Shown: positions 12,791-24,785 of the stretch, in pieces
How the letters are laid out: each line of letters starts with the position of its first letter
Numbering within the stretch: the first letter of the stretch is position 1
Assembly (NCBI GenBank): GCA_003255065.1
Contig: QAOA01007490.1
Span: 1-64,000, forward strand
From: Cercis canadensis
Lineage: Eukaryota > Streptophyta > Magnoliopsida > Fabales > Fabaceae
Direction: 5' to 3'
DNA: 64,000 nt
The notes under the pieces: model-generated
Database searches by the model: none
Told to the model about the DNA's origin: nothing
Seen by the model: only the letters and a program-made list of their open reading frames with translations
Program-made: the position numbers and the translations under genes

Positions 12791-13167
12791 CTTAATCCAT
12801 TTAGTCTCCTGTTGATCCGAATTCTGGTTGCTTAACCAGTGGATATCCATAGAGGACTGAGAGGCTTCTTGATATTTTCTAAGGCCAAGAACATGGTTAA
12901 TAATTAAATGGATCCTTGGAAATCAAGGATGGATTAAAATCAGAATCAGTTGGATTTGGATTGGTTGTTTTCCTTTAGGTTTACCACTTATAATTAATTT
13001 CTATCAATCACTAAAACAAACAAAATCCCCATGTTTATATGTTCTTAAAATTGATTCACTAAATAGAATAATCCTTTGGTTCGACCTAGGGTTGCCTTAT
13101 GCTACAAGTAGCTTAGGTAAACTGACCTTAAACTTTAATTAATTTGAGGAGCCTCGGCAGCTCATCA
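12791..13167 (+). repeat. Right LTR of element B (recognisable 3' part)
   Basis: It matches 4875-5251 of the left LTR at about 96-97% by eye, ends in CTCATCA and is followed by the CCCAT duplication. Confidence 0.88.
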
Positions 13168-13226
13168 CCCATTCTATAAATCTCATTTTTTTTCCATTCA
13201 TCCCATGCAGTTTTCATTGTAAAGTT

Positions 13227-15060
13227 TTGAACATAGCTCGCTCAAAGAAAAATAAGCTCAATCAAAAGAACTCTGTAAAAAGGTCAGTTGAGCTCATATC
13301 TAGAACCATCACTGTCATGGAGGAAAATCAGGAACATGGTCACAATCTTGAGGGTGAATTCGATGAATTGACATCTCGTATGAATGAAATGATGAAGCTT
13401 TTCACTGAGAGCCTGAAGTTAAAGGTTATGGCTGAGGGACCAAGCAATGTCAATATCCCTATAATTTTCAATGTGGTGTCTTTGTTGACATATCCATCAA
13501 ATGAGGCAATTTTTGCATCCTTCACTCCAATATGGGGAATGCCTCCACAGATGATGTCATCTGCAAATCTAGTACAGGGGTGTGATTCAAGTTCAGCAAT
13601 TCCTCCTACTACCCAACAGCTGAGGTCGTGTATGTCATCCCATTATCATTCCCAGACCCATTTTCTCTACCAATGGAAGCTTCATTCAATCCAAATGAAA
13701 ATCCGAAAGGCATCTATACGTACACACATCCAATTACTCATTATGATTCTTATTGCACTGCACAAGAAGCTTCAAAGATAGTTCTTTTAAGAAAAGAAAA
13801 GGAAGAATTAAAGAAGGAAAGTCTGAGAGTTAAATCAATAGAGAAAAAGCAAGCACTGTTGGAAAAGGAGATTAAGACGTTGCAAGGATCATAGGCATAT
13901 GGTCCAATTGACATTGATGAACTTTCTTTGACACCTAAAGTTATTCTCCCAAAAGATTTCAAAATGTCTGAGTTTGTTCACTATGATGGAACAACCAATC
14001 CTTAGGTTCACTTGAAATCTTATTGCACTAAGATATCTATTTGGTCAAGAGATGAGAAATTCTTTATACACTTCTTCCTAGAGAGTTTGACTGGTCCTAC
14101 TTTATATTGGTATTGGCATTTGAATCACTTCAAGATTCACACATGGAGATTCCTGACTGATACTTTATTCAACCAATATAGTTTTAATGATAACATAGCT
14201 CTTACCAAAGCTCAATTGGGGTCTATACGTAAGGAAGAAATTGAAAGCTTTAAAGATTATGCTCAAAAGTGAACGAATTTAGCAACCCATATTCAACCTC
14301 CATTGTTGGATTCTGAAATGATTCACTGTTTCATGAATACTTTGCATTCCCCTTATGCTGAGTTTATGGTAGCAGTTGTTTATAAGGACTTCTCTGAGTT
14401 GATCAAGGCTGGAGAGAGAGTTGAAGAGATGAACCGAATAGGAAAGCTGTCATTCCTAAGAAGAGAAAACCATAATAACAACTGGAAGAATGAAGAACCA
14501 TTTAGGAAGAAAGACAGAGAGGTAAATTAGGTACATTCACCAGGGATACCACCATACTATCAACCTAGAGGCCCATATCATTCTCCAATTCCCATTTTCG
14601 CTCCTTCATACCAAGTCAATGCAATCCCACCATTGTTCTCACAAAACTCATAAAATCCTTCACAACCATATCCTTTTTACCAAACCCCGCCTCAAGGCTA
14701 TCCTGCTCTTCGAGCACATTTCACAAGACTTGACCGTGGTCAACCTAGGACTCCTAGGAATCGAGAACCTTTTTCCCAACATTCCCATAACTAGAGCTGA
14801 ATTGTTCAAGCAATTATGTGATGCACAATTGATTGCACCTCGTCATATGGAACCTTCAAAGTCACATTTTCCTCATCCGTACAATCCAAATCTCAAATGT
14901 GCCTATCATAGGGGAGGGATTGGACATTTTATTGTAGATAGTGAGGGATTCAAGAATGTGGTGCTTTAACTGATCAAGCATGGAGTAATTCAAATAAAGG
15001 AAATGGCAGCTACACCCAATGTAGCTACAAACCCACTACCTAATCATAAAGCTCAAGGTA
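13227..15060 (+). pseudogene. Tat/Ogre-type gag region of element A
   Basis: The N-terminal part includes a lysine- and glutamate-rich coiled-coil-like stretch (13770-13890). The capsid core follows, with FFLESLTGPTLYWYWHLN, then DTLFNQYSF, and IRKEEIESFKDYAQK, which align with the retrotrans_gag core of plant Tat elements (L-T-G-P-A-L-x-W-Y ... K-E-x-E-S-F-K-E-Y-A-Q). The segment with IAPRHMEPSKSHFPHPYNPN and CAYHRGGIGHFIVDSEGFKN matches the C-terminal zinc-knuckle-like part of Tat gag. It is broken in several places. No pol sequence follows; the 3' non-coding region comes next. Confidence 0.8.
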
Positions 15061-17140
15061 GAGAAGATCCCATTGGAGATTGAAGGGTGATTCAAGAAGG
15101 ATGTTGGTCGAGCTTGCTTTTGTGTTGCTTTAAGTCATTTCTTTTGTTGTTCAATGTTGATCTTGTCAATTTTCTCTTTTTAGCCCAAGTCCAAGGCTCA
15201 TAGAGTTCATTCAATGTTGGGACCTTATGTTATTTGGCTTCAATTAATGAAATGATCATGTATTTTCTTTTATCATCTTTATTATTCTTGCTTGACTTAT
15301 TCTTTTGGAATCATAGTCCTTCTCGAAAAGATGATACATTTGAGAATGTTGGAAAAAGAAGACCTCATAAGAAAAAAAAAATTAAAAGCAAAAATTGAGC
15401 TCTACAAGCAAACTTTCTAATGATTAGAGGCATTTTTTGTTCTCCCAAATATTGTGAAGTGTCTTTAGTTATCCCTTTGAGCTTGAAGAAGTTGTTCATT
15501 TCTTAATTTCTTGATTCATGAACTCCCTTGGGAAAGGTAGAACTCCAATAAGCTTTCATGACAACATGCAAATGTCAAGAAGGACAATTTTCTTTCTTTT
15601 TATCCAAGCACATCATATCCCTTGTCAAACCACTTTGAGCTTTAAATTTTTTTTATACCTGATGAGAATCATACCTGGACTACAATGAGAGTCAACTTGC
15701 TAAGAATGTCTTCAAAACTTAAATGGACTTGCCAAAAAGAAAGTGAAAATGCAAAAGAAGTGCAAAAAGGGAAAAAAAAAAAAAAAAACTCTCCAAAAGA
15801 GGAAAAGAAAAACTCTTCAAGAGGTAAGAAAATCCTTTCCCAAAAAGAGAGACAAAAAAAAAAATAAACAAAAGTATTCCTTCTAAATGGTTGAGGAATA
15901 AGAAAGGAAGTCCATGTGATAAAAATAACAAGAAGACCTCAGGTTATCAAAAATAAGATTCTCATTGTTATCCCGACATCAGATGTTTAGGCCTTTATAT
16001 CATTTCTTTCATTAGCCATATCTTACATCTTTAAAACCCCATTACAACCGATGAAATTCATCTTGGTAAATGAATCTTGGCATGAAACCTTATTGGAGTT
16101 AGGTGTTGAAGAAAATGGAGAAATAATGTAAGGGACAAAATCAAGTGTTGAGCTTCTATTCTTTTATTTCAAAATAAAAGCATTTTACACTAAGACCCCA
16201 TTATAAGCTTTTAAAGACCTCCTTGAGGATTGATTTGCTAAAATCATAAACTGGGGCAAAATCATGAAAAATTTTGGTTTTCAAAAAAAAAAAAATTAAA
16301 ACTGGGGTCAAGGCTGACTCAAGAAAAATATATTTTGTGTTAATTGCAATTCTCAAAAGGAATGTCTTCAAATCCTTGCCAATAGAAAAAGTTGTTATTC
16401 TTCAAATTTGTAAGTTGTTATAGCCATTGAAATAAGTGCTCCATGTCCTAACTCTTACCTCCATGATCCTCCTCAGTGCCTACACTAGGGCAAATTTTGG
16501 GTTGTCCAAAATTCATTTCTTGCATAACTTTGTCCTTGACAAGTTGATTTGCATGAATCAAGGAGCATAAGTCCTGTCTCATCTCAATCATTTCTTCACC
16601 ACTTTGTCATTTCTTGAATGCATGATACATCTCATTAATTTTTGTCAAATAAAATAAGAGTGGTTCCTACTCACTTGACATGACAAACATTAGGAATTGA
16701 AGAACTAGCTTAAAGTAGTACCATGATCTTTGCGAAGGCATAACATTGATAAAAATCCATGCAAAAAGCAATTCGTTAGATTGGACCAAAACTGGGGCAA
16801 AATTTCATTGAGCAAATTCTTCATTGAACAAGCAGCTTGCACTTTTTAAATTCAATGTCATTAATCCGAGCATGGGCTCTGACCCACAATTTTTATTCCC
16901 TTGCATTTTGGGACTTGACCCATTACTTTTAATTCCTAAATATCTTGTGCCTTCATCTATTGTATTATTACCATTTTGGGCCCTACCCCTTCATGTTATT
17001 TTTTTGACATAACATTCATTTCTCAAACTTTGTCTTCTTGACTCATATCATGCATTTTCTAGACTTCATCCCTTGTTTAATTTTTGTTTATCTATGGGCC
17101 TTGACCCACTGCATCTTCCTTTGCAACTTTATTTCCCTTG
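15061..17140 (+). other. 3' non-coding region of element A
   Basis: There is no gene here. It contains several AACTGGGGCAAAA-type strings (16250, 16302, 16788), which are common downstream of pol in Tat/Ogre elements, and A-rich runs at 15772-15790 and 15852-15866. The small frame at 15685-15867 is lysine-rich low-complexity sequence, not a convincing protein. Confidence 0.6.
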
Positions 17141-17740
17141 TCAAAGTCCTTCGACAGAGGAGGCACCTTTATTTTCCTTTTCAAAGTCCTTCAACAGAGG
17201 AGACACCTTTATTTTTCTTGTCAAAATCCTTCAGCGGAGAAAGAACCTTTATTTTTCTTGTCAAAGTCCTTCGACGGAGGAGACACCTTTATTTTCCCTG
17301 TCAAAGTCCTTAGGTGGAGGAGGCACTTTCATTTTTCTTGTCCAAGTCCTTTGGCAGAGGAGGCACATTTTATTTTCTTGTCAAAGTCCTTTACCAGAGG
17401 AGGAACCTTTATTTTTCTTGTTAAAGTCTTTTGGTGGAGGAGGCACCTTTATTTTTCTTTTCAAAATTCTCCAGTGGAGGAGGCACCTATATTTTTCTTG
17501 TCAAAGTCCTTCGGCAGAGGAGGCACCTTCATTTTCCTTTTCAAAATCCTTTAGCAAAGTAGGCACCTTTATTTTCCTTTTCAAAGTCCGCCAGCTATGG
17601 AGGCACCTTTATTTTTCTTTTCAAAGTCCTTCAGTAGAGAAGCCACCTTTATTTTCCCTGTCAAATTCATTCTGTAAATTAGGCACTTTCATTTTTCTTT
17701 TCAAAGTCCTTTGGTGGAGTAGGCACCTTTAATTTTTGTA
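17141..17740 (+). repeat. Minisatellite of 15 units, exactly 40 bp each
   Basis: Each unit begins TCAAAGTCCTT and contains GGAGGCACCTTTATTTT. Starts fall at 17141, 17181, 17221 and so on to 17701 with no insertion or deletion, although units differ at several positions each. Because 40 is not a multiple of 3 and stops are rare in the unit, long frames run through it (17073-17732 and two others). These encode a repeating F-S-K-S-F / Q-S-P-S-x-E-E-x-P-L-F pattern and are most likely by-products. Tandem arrays in the 3' region of Tat/Ogre elements are a known phenomenon. Confidence 0.95.
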
Positions 17741-17992
17741 TTGAAATTGAATCTAGCCTTGCTAGGTCGAGCATGTGTCAAGCCAGGTGCTTTTAAATTT
17801 CTATCAACTCTCGGGTGAAAGATCTCAACGCCTTTTATTTTCCTTATCATTTTGGGTTCTACAGACAAAACACTTGTCTACTATCTTTACATGTTTCTTA
17901 CATGAGGACTTGAAAGCATTTACCTCTCATGTCACTCAAAAAATAAACATGTAAAGAGAAGCAAACTGTAAACATTGTATTTTATCCGGGGG
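17741..17992 (+). other. End of the internal region of element A
   Basis: This is non-coding sequence running to a short G-rich end (ATCCGGGGG) just before the TGTTACAT start of the right LTR. That G run is a weak candidate for the polypurine tract. Confidence 0.45.
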
Positions 17993-18870
17993 TGTTACAT
18001 GTTTTTCAAAAAAAAAAAAACTACAATTCAAAATTTATGTTCTCAAGTGAAAAATCTGATTTTAAGGTCTTTAAGGCCTCTTTTAACTTTTGAATCAAAG
18101 TTTTGGTTTTTGGGCATTGACCCACTTCATTTTAACCCAAGTTAGGAGGCCATTTGGCTCATTTTTCTTTAAATTTAAGTTTGAGGTCTCTTAGCCCATT
18201 TGATTTTTTTTAAATATTTTGTTTGGATATAAAGATTATAATTTTCTGGGCTTTTAGTGATTTTGGGTCCAAACCCATGTTTTGGACTTGGCCTTTCATA
18301 CTAAAACCCTAGTTAAGGGGCTTTTGGGCCCGACCAATTTTTATTTTCCAAATTTTTTGGTTTAAATAAATTATATATATTTTTTGGACTATTTAATATG
18401 TTTGAGGTTTTATTTAGGTCCAATTGGACCAACTTAGGTCCAAGGTTAAGCCATTTAGGCTCACTTTGACCTAATTTGGCCCATTAGGTTTTCATGGCAT
18501 TTATTTTTTATCAAAAATAATTTTGTAGGAATTTTGGAGAACAATTTTGGCCAAGCTAAGGGAGAAGGGTTTTATTAGGATTTTGGCAAAATATCAAGAG
18601 AATAGATGTTGCATATGCCTTACAAGTGCCAAGAAACTCATTTTTAGGGTTTATTGTTTTATTTTAGCAAAACTAGGATTAATATGATTAAAATTTTGAA
18701 AGGAGGTTAGCTAGGGTTTAAAAAATATTCCCAAGTATAAATGAAAAGATTTAGCCTCAAGGAAGCTTCACGGAAGTTGCTTGTGTAAAGCAATTTTTGG
18801 AAAATTGCTAATTTAAGGTTTCTTAACCTTATTTTTGCATGAAATAAAAATACAAATTGGAAGGCTGAAG

Positions 18871-19820
18871 TTAAGCTGTCAAGACGGGCTGGCCCGCCCC
18901 GACCTGCCACCAAACGGGGCGGGCAGGCTGAGAAAACCTTAACCCAATTCAACTCGTTATGGGCTATGGATTGTGGGTTGTGGGTTAGGCGGGCCAGCCC
19001 ACCAAAAATAGAAAAAATAAATAAAAAAATAGCAAATATATGATCCCTTGGTGGTGACCGTTAAGAATGTATGAATAACATAAAATATAGTCAACTAATA
19101 GATCTTAAGAAAAGTGCCACAAGGTACAAGTGTTCGAGGTCAAGTCATCTGAGCATAAGCGAGCTACTTATTCTCCACTTTTTCCTTTGTTTCCTTAGTC
19201 AAATTTCTTCACTGTTAACATTCGAGTCATTGACATAGGAAAATTAACCCACGTAAAATTTCTTGTGTCCATTAATTTTACCATTATCTTTCCAGTTTTC
19301 ACTATACATGCAACAACAACATCATAAATATTTTGCATAAATAGTCAAAATTAAACTCCTAAAAGAAACTACAACAGGTTCTATAAGATTGAGCGTGAGA
19401 CAAGAGTAAACTATTGATGCTAACTAGTTAAAAGGGGAAAGGGGTTACAAGAAACATATTATGTTCTGCAATATAACTACCAAGAAGTTAATAAATAGAT
19501 AACTTCTAATTCTCTATTTAAATTATGAAAAAGATTTGTTGTTGTTAGAGATTTCAACAAACGAAGAACTAAAAGCTTAAGGGGGCAGGTACTTTAGTGA
19601 GAATTACCAATTAATTGGAATATGTTCTTGGTAGAAACTTATATATGCTTAAAAAAAAATTAACTGGCGGGTCAACCCGCCCCACCCCGCACTCAACCCA
19701 CAACCCAAATAGGGCAGGCTCAGAAACCTGCTTCTAAACGGGTCAGTAAAACCTTAACCTAACCCAACCCAATTACAGGGGGGCCAACTCGACGGGCCTA
19801 ACCCATTTTTGACACCTCTA
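18871..19820. mobile_element. Non-autonomous hAT-type element (MITE-like), 950 bp
   Basis: The left end TTAAGCTGTCAAGACGGG and the reverse complement of the right end, TAGAGGTGTCAAAAATGGG, are imperfect terminal inverted repeats of the common plant hAT 'GGTGTCAAAAATGGG' type. Both ends continue into GC-rich sequence with GGCGGGCC / CCCGCCC and 'AACCTTAACC-AACCCA' strings. The 8 bp on either side, GGCTGAAG (18863-18870) and GGCTGGTG (19821-19828), match at 6 of 8 positions, as expected for an old hAT duplication. The interior has no transposase. Confidence 0.78.
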
Positions 19821-20690
19821 GGCTGGTGTGTAATTTGGCTAGCGCATTTTTTGGAAGAATTATTGAATTTTTCACATGGCAAAGCTATAGGAAAGTGGGA
19901 GGAGGGTGCAAAAAGGGTAAGAAATTACCATTTTACCCCTAACTTACTCTCCAAGTTGAAAGGGCTTATTGCTTAAGAAAAAAATAGAGAGAACCTTTCA
20001 CAATTATGCTCCCAAGGTGAAACAAAAAGAAGGAGAGAGATTTGAGAAAAAGAATATCAAAAGAGCTAAGTTGGGAGAAAAATAAAAGGAGAAAGAGTGA
20101 AAGCTTGAGAAACTTCAAAGTGTTATTGAGTTGTTTTTCCCATTTTTGAGAAGAAAATGAGAAATCAAATGAGAAATCAAATGAGATTTAAGCTTCTTGA
20201 AGGTGGGTTCAATCATTTTGAGCAAGAAATAGTGGATTTCTTAAAGAACTTTAGGTAATCTTCATCATTTTCCTCTATTCTTTTGGTTTTTCATGTATGC
20301 TTGGTTGAATTCATAGTGAAATGTTTGATTTGTCTTATTTTCTCCTTGAATGCCCCCTTTTTCCTTTTGATTTTACTTTGATTATATATTCTTCATTCTC
20401 TTTGCTTCATTTTCATGGTGAATGTGCAATGAACATGTGTATTTTTTGAAAATCCTTTTGAATCTTTTTGTTGAGCTTTTATTTCTTCCATGTTCATTTT
20501 TGGTTTTGATTGGCTCTTTGAGCATATTTAGTTTTTGAAAGTTTTGAATATGTTTTGGTTTGATTTTTGATCAGAAGGTTGATCCTTACATGTTTTGCTT
20601 TTGGGTTTTCTTGGTTTGGTTGTATATTATGCATTTTCATGTTTGACAGTTTTCCCTGGCAATCCTTGGTTTTTATTTTATATCTGGGGC

Positions 20691-21130
20691 AGTAGAACTC
20701 CGATTTAGGTTATTTTTTATTCTTTAGAATCAAGAGACGTTTTTCTTCCACATATATTTTTCTCAAAATTTATACATGTGTATCTTGCTCCAAATTTGTA
20801 ATTAAAGTAGATTGTTTTTCTGTTACTGTGGGTTTGTCAGTTTTCTTTGGCAACTTTCAGTGTTTATTTTCTAAATGGAGCTGTAGAGCTCCAATTCTTA
20901 TGATTCTTGTCTCTGTAGGATCCTGAGACATATTTAGTTTGTATATATTTTGTTTATAATTTTTTTTTCATTTGGTATTTCTTCCCAGTTTTGTTTTGAA
21001 ATTGTTAGTTTTCCTGGCAATGTCGTATTGTTGGTCAATTCTAGCAGTGCTTAGTTTTTTTGTTGTAACTATAGCTACAGGGTTCCATTTAGCATGATTT
21101 TTGATTCTTTGGATTTTTGAAACATTTATC
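20691..21130 (+). repeat. Three-copy, about 190-bp tandem repeat inside the right LTR of element A
   Basis: Copies begin near 20691, 20881 and 21071 with the same AGAGCTCC ... GATTCTT ... GAGACAT pattern as in the left LTR. Confidence 0.6.
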
Positions 21131-22074
21131 TTTGTTATATATGAATTTGAGCTAAATATTCAAGGCATGCATTCCCAAATTTCGTTTCAAAGTTGCCCTA
21201 TTTTCTGTCATGTTTTCGATTTTTGTTGAGTTTTAATCTTGCTGCCCCAATTCTGTCCCATAATTTCCATCCTGCCCTTTTTACATCTTGATGTTACTTG
21301 CATTTCTTAATCTCCAATATTTGGTTATACATGCTTCGGCTAAGGCTTACTTTGATTATGAGCCATCTAATGTGTGTTCTATGTGAGAGGGGATCACAAT
21401 GCTTGAGTCATTAGCAAAACCCTAAGCCGATTTGGAAGCTCGGAGAGCTCTTGTTTATTTTCATTGCATTTTCCAATTATGAACCCCCTCCCTATTGGAT
21501 AAAAAAAAGTGTTGTAATATTATAAACTCCTATATTTGTATTTATTTAGGGTTTAAATGTTTCTGATGTAGCATCCATAGGCCCCTTACTTATCATTGAG
21601 AGATAGGGTGATTCGTCTGAATATCAAGTAACCCACTATATCGTTCTTAGGTAAGGACAAACGCCACCTTGAAGAGTGCAATATGCTAGGAACGAATGGA
21701 AGGATTTAGGACACATTAGTTGCATGCATTTTACATTTAAATTTGTTGTCTGTATTCTTATTCACTTGTGAAGTTTATTATTTGAGGGATGAAGAAAATA
21801 TATTGTTGGTCATCTCATGTTCGCACAATTAATTTCGAGTAACCGTCTTTCAAACAAGTGTTGTGAGGTGTCTAACACCTTCCCTATATACAAATTGACT
21901 CATGAACTCTCTCTGGTTTGTAGACCATTTTTAAATTTCAAAAAAGGGTTTTCCAATTGTTCTCTATTTTCTTAATACAATTGGTGGCAACTCTAACTTT
22001 TCTTCGAAAACTAATATTTTTTTAAAAAAAAGTTTGTTATTTGCGTTGTAGCGATCTTCGAGTATGTTATGACA

Positions 22075-23886
22075 GTCATCCAATAATACCTAGCTCTCAG
22101 AATTTTCCAAGTCATTATGTCTTCATTTGCATGAGTTGCACATATTCTACCGTGAATAGTGCTCAAAATACTATTAGCTTCTTTCACATCAACACATTAC
22201 AAGAGTGCACCATCATAACTTCTTTTATAAAGAACTTCTCCACTCAGAAAGAAACCTAACGTCATAGGTCAAATAATCTTCTTATAATTTTCATTTTCCC
22301 TAGTTGGATACTCTCTAAACTTGATGTATTGCATGATTTCGTGATACCAAGGCTAGCGATCAGGTTCTTCCTCTACATTTAAGCAGTAGATAGGTTCATC
22401 TCCTAGCTCTACTTGTTTAGGTTGCATTACTAATCCAGAGTCAAGCAAACTAATTTTTGTCACGAGTTAAATGAGAAAAAGTGATATCCTCAAATTTGTC
22501 AATCAATTGTGTCAAATATTTTGATATGGAATCAGTTTTGGGTCTATAGTTTGTTATTCTGCTTTCACCTGATATATGATAAGTGCATAATCCCCAAAAA
22601 TATCCAAAATGTCAATTTTTAAATCCAACGCTGCTTGCAAGCCCCTCACACAAGCTTCATACTCAACCACATTATTAGTATAATCAAATCCCAACTTAAT
22701 GGCTATTGGGAACTGCTTCCCTCTTGGAGATACAATTACAGCTCTTATCCTCTTCCCATACACATTTACTGCTCAATCAAAGTACATCTTCCATCTTGCT
22801 TCTTCTTTCTGAGTCCCCTCCTCAATTGCAAGAATGTCCTCATCTGGGAATTCGAACTTCATGCGCTGATAATCATCAATAAGGCTTTCAGTCAAATGGT
22901 CAGCAATCACACTCCCTTTTATTACTTTTTTAGTCATGTATACCACATCGTATTCAGAAATGACAATCTGCCATTTTGCTAATCACCCCGAGATATAAGG
23001 TTTTTCAAATATGAACTTGATAGGATCCATACGAGAGATGAGCCAGGTAGTATGATACATCATGTATTGCCACCCAGACTAAAGCACAACAAGTTTTCTC
23101 TATAAGAGCATATTTTGTCTCGTAGTCTGTGAACTTCTTGCTTAAGTAATAAATTGCTCTCTCTTTCCTTCCTCCTTTGTCATGTTGCCCTAGCACATTC
23201 CCTATTGATTTTTGTAACATAGTTAGGTATAAAATAAGAGGTTTCCTCAAAATTGGAGTCATACGTACCGGCGGATTAAGCAAGTACTCTTTGACCTTCT
23301 CAAAAGCTTACTGGCACTGTTCATTCTACTCACAAGGATTATGTTTTCTTAATAGTTTGAAGATCGACTCACAAGTATAAGTGAGGTTAGAGATGAATCT
23401 AGCTATATAGTTGAGTTTTCCAAGGAAATTGCGCACTTCCTTTTTTGACCTTGGAGGTGGCATTTCTCATATTGCTTTAGCCTTATCTGGATCCACTTCA
23501 ATCCTTTTTTGGCTTACAACAAAACCCAGCAACTTCTCGATTGTTGTACCGAAAGTGCATTTGGAGGGATTCAACCTGAACTTATACTTTCTCAACCTTT
23601 CAAACATCTTTCGGAGAATGTCCACATGACTTTCCCCTTCCTTTGACTTGGTCACCATCTCATCTACGTAAACTTCAATATCCTTAAGCATCATATCATG
23701 AAATAACATGACCATAGCCCCCTGATAGGTTACCCCAACATTTTTCAAGCTAAATGACATTACCCTATAACAATACGTGCCCTAGTGAGTGACAAATGTA
23801 GTCTTCTCTTTATCCTCCTCAGTCATTGAAATCTGATTGTATATTGAGTACCTATCCATGAGACACAATACTAGGGTAGAGACCCG
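22075..23886 (-). pseudogene. Tat/Ogre-type pol fragment (element G), minus strand
   Basis: Read on the minus strand, it holds the reverse transcriptase part with IEVYVDEMVTKSKEGESH and LNPSKCTFGTTIEKLLGF, then an RNase H part with RAIYYLSKKFTDYE. After these come the second, archaeal-type RNase H that marks the Tat lineage (FDYTNNVVEYEACVRGLQAALD) and the linker into the integrase zinc finger. It is a strongly broken fragment with many interruptions. It stops exactly at the right end of element A, so A probably inserted into it. Its other end abuts an Athila-type LTR fragment. Confidence 0.82.
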
Positions 23887-24785
23887 ATGAGGCACTCCAA
23901 ATTAGTGAAAGTTTAAAGTCAGTTTACCAAAGCTATTTGTAGCATAAGGCAACACCAAGTCGAACCAAATGATTAATCTAGTTAGGGAATCCAATTAGGG
24001 AGTTAATTAAACAGGGGGATTTTGTTTGTATAAGTGATCAACAGACAATGATTAAAAGTGGTCAACCTTAAGGAAAGCAACCAATCCAAGTTCAACTAAT
24101 TCTGATTCTAATCTGTCCTTAATCACTAATGATCCATTCAATCATTAACCTAATTCTTGACCTTAGAACACATCAAGAAGTCTCTAAGTGATCCAAGGGT
24201 CTCTACTAGTTAAGCAACCAGAGTTTGATTAATTTTGAATTTGTTGATTAAGCATCCACTAATTTTGAATTAACCTAAGGGTCCAGAATTCAATTAGGCT
24301 TAAATAATCCATCCAAACACTTAGAAACATCATTTAATCCATACAATCCTCTTCAATAATATGCAATTAAGCAATTAACACATAAATATTCAAATTTGAA
24401 ATTAAGCAACTCAAACAGAATATTTCAGAGGATTAAAAGAACTTGATTAACAACTAAATGAATAACAATCAAAGCATAATCTCGAAATTAGTAATCAGAA
24501 TAGCTAAAACCTGGATTGACTTGAGTATTTAGCCCTCCATGAACAAGAGGAACAAAGTTTACAAAGAAACTAGAGAGAAAGAAAGCAAGAAAAACTGTCT
24601 AAAGTATGATAATGAAACTAACCTTAGGTCACACTAATTCACATGGGCCTCAGCTTTAATTGGGTTTTGGTTTGGGCTCAATTGGGCTTGTAATGAGGAA
24701 GTTAGGCCCAATTGAGTGTCAACAGGTCTCTGGACTCATCAGCCGGATTCAATAGGAAGTAAGACCATCAAAAAGACATAATATT
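23887..24785 (-). repeat. Athila-type LTR fragment (element H), minus strand
   Basis: This is the reverse complement of an LTR related to that of element B: compare 24650-24730 with 4330-4440 (GGGCTCAATTGGGCTTG against its complement) and 23910-23960 with 5170-5230. It is much more diverged than the two LTRs of B are from each other. No target duplication was found, so I call it a fragment and not a proven solo LTR. Confidence 0.75.

Larger units (their letters stand above)
3832..13167 (+). mobile_element. Element B: Athila-type Ty3/gypsy LTR retrotransposon inserted in element A
   Basis: The element starts TGATAAACAC and ends CAGCTCATCA. It is flanked on both sides by CCCAT (3827-3831 and 13168-13172), a perfect 5-bp target duplication. 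After the left LTR comes a tRNA-Asp-type primer site, then gag, protease, reverse transcriptase, RNase H and integrase in the usual gypsy order, then a GTGTGGGGGAG box at 11611 typical of Athila elements, and a right LTR. It is broken, with about ten interruptions in its coding part. The LTR parts that can be aligned (about 377 bp) differ at about 13 positions by eye, mostly transitions. That suggests an age of the order of 1-3 million years under usual plant rates. Confidence 0.92.
1..22074 (+). mobile_element. Element A: old Tat/Ogre-type Ty3/gypsy LTR retrotransposon, left end outside window
   Basis: The last 2 kb of the left LTR (ending 2022) and the right LTR (ending 22074) share the same 3' end, finishing in TATGTTATGACA. 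The left copy is followed by a tRNA-Arg-type primer site. The interior holds a Tat-like gag (13227-15060), a long 3' region with recurrent AACTGGGGCAAAA strings, and a right LTR of about 4.1 kb that includes a 950-bp MITE. I see no protease, reverse transcriptase or integrase belonging to it. It is broken, with several interruptions in gag, and looks non-autonomous. In the last 215 bp the two LTRs differ at roughly 15% of positions by eye, so it is one of the older elements here. Element B lies inside it. The sequence after its right end, GTCAT, would be the target duplication, but the left partner is outside the window. Confidence 0.8.
17993..22074 (+). repeat. Right LTR of element A (contains a hAT MITE)
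   Basis: The end at 22074 is firm, from homology with the left LTR. The start TGTTACAT at 17993 follows a G run and is an inference. Without the 950-bp MITE the LTR would be about 3.1 kb. From about 19,970 it matches window positions 1-2022, including the 190-bp array (copies near 20691, 20881 and 21071). Divergence is high. Confidence 0.7.

Noticed and set aside
17073-17732. 219-residue open frame with a repeating F-S-K-S-F pattern
   Set aside because: It is produced by the 40-bp minisatellite; all three frames are nearly open and no start context, homology or codon bias supports a protein.
17141-17740. CRISPR-like regular repeats
   Set aside because: The units are contiguous with no unique spacers, and the context is plant.
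23887-24785. A complete solo LTR
   Set aside because: The outer end of the LTR and a target duplication could not be found, so only a fragment is claimed.
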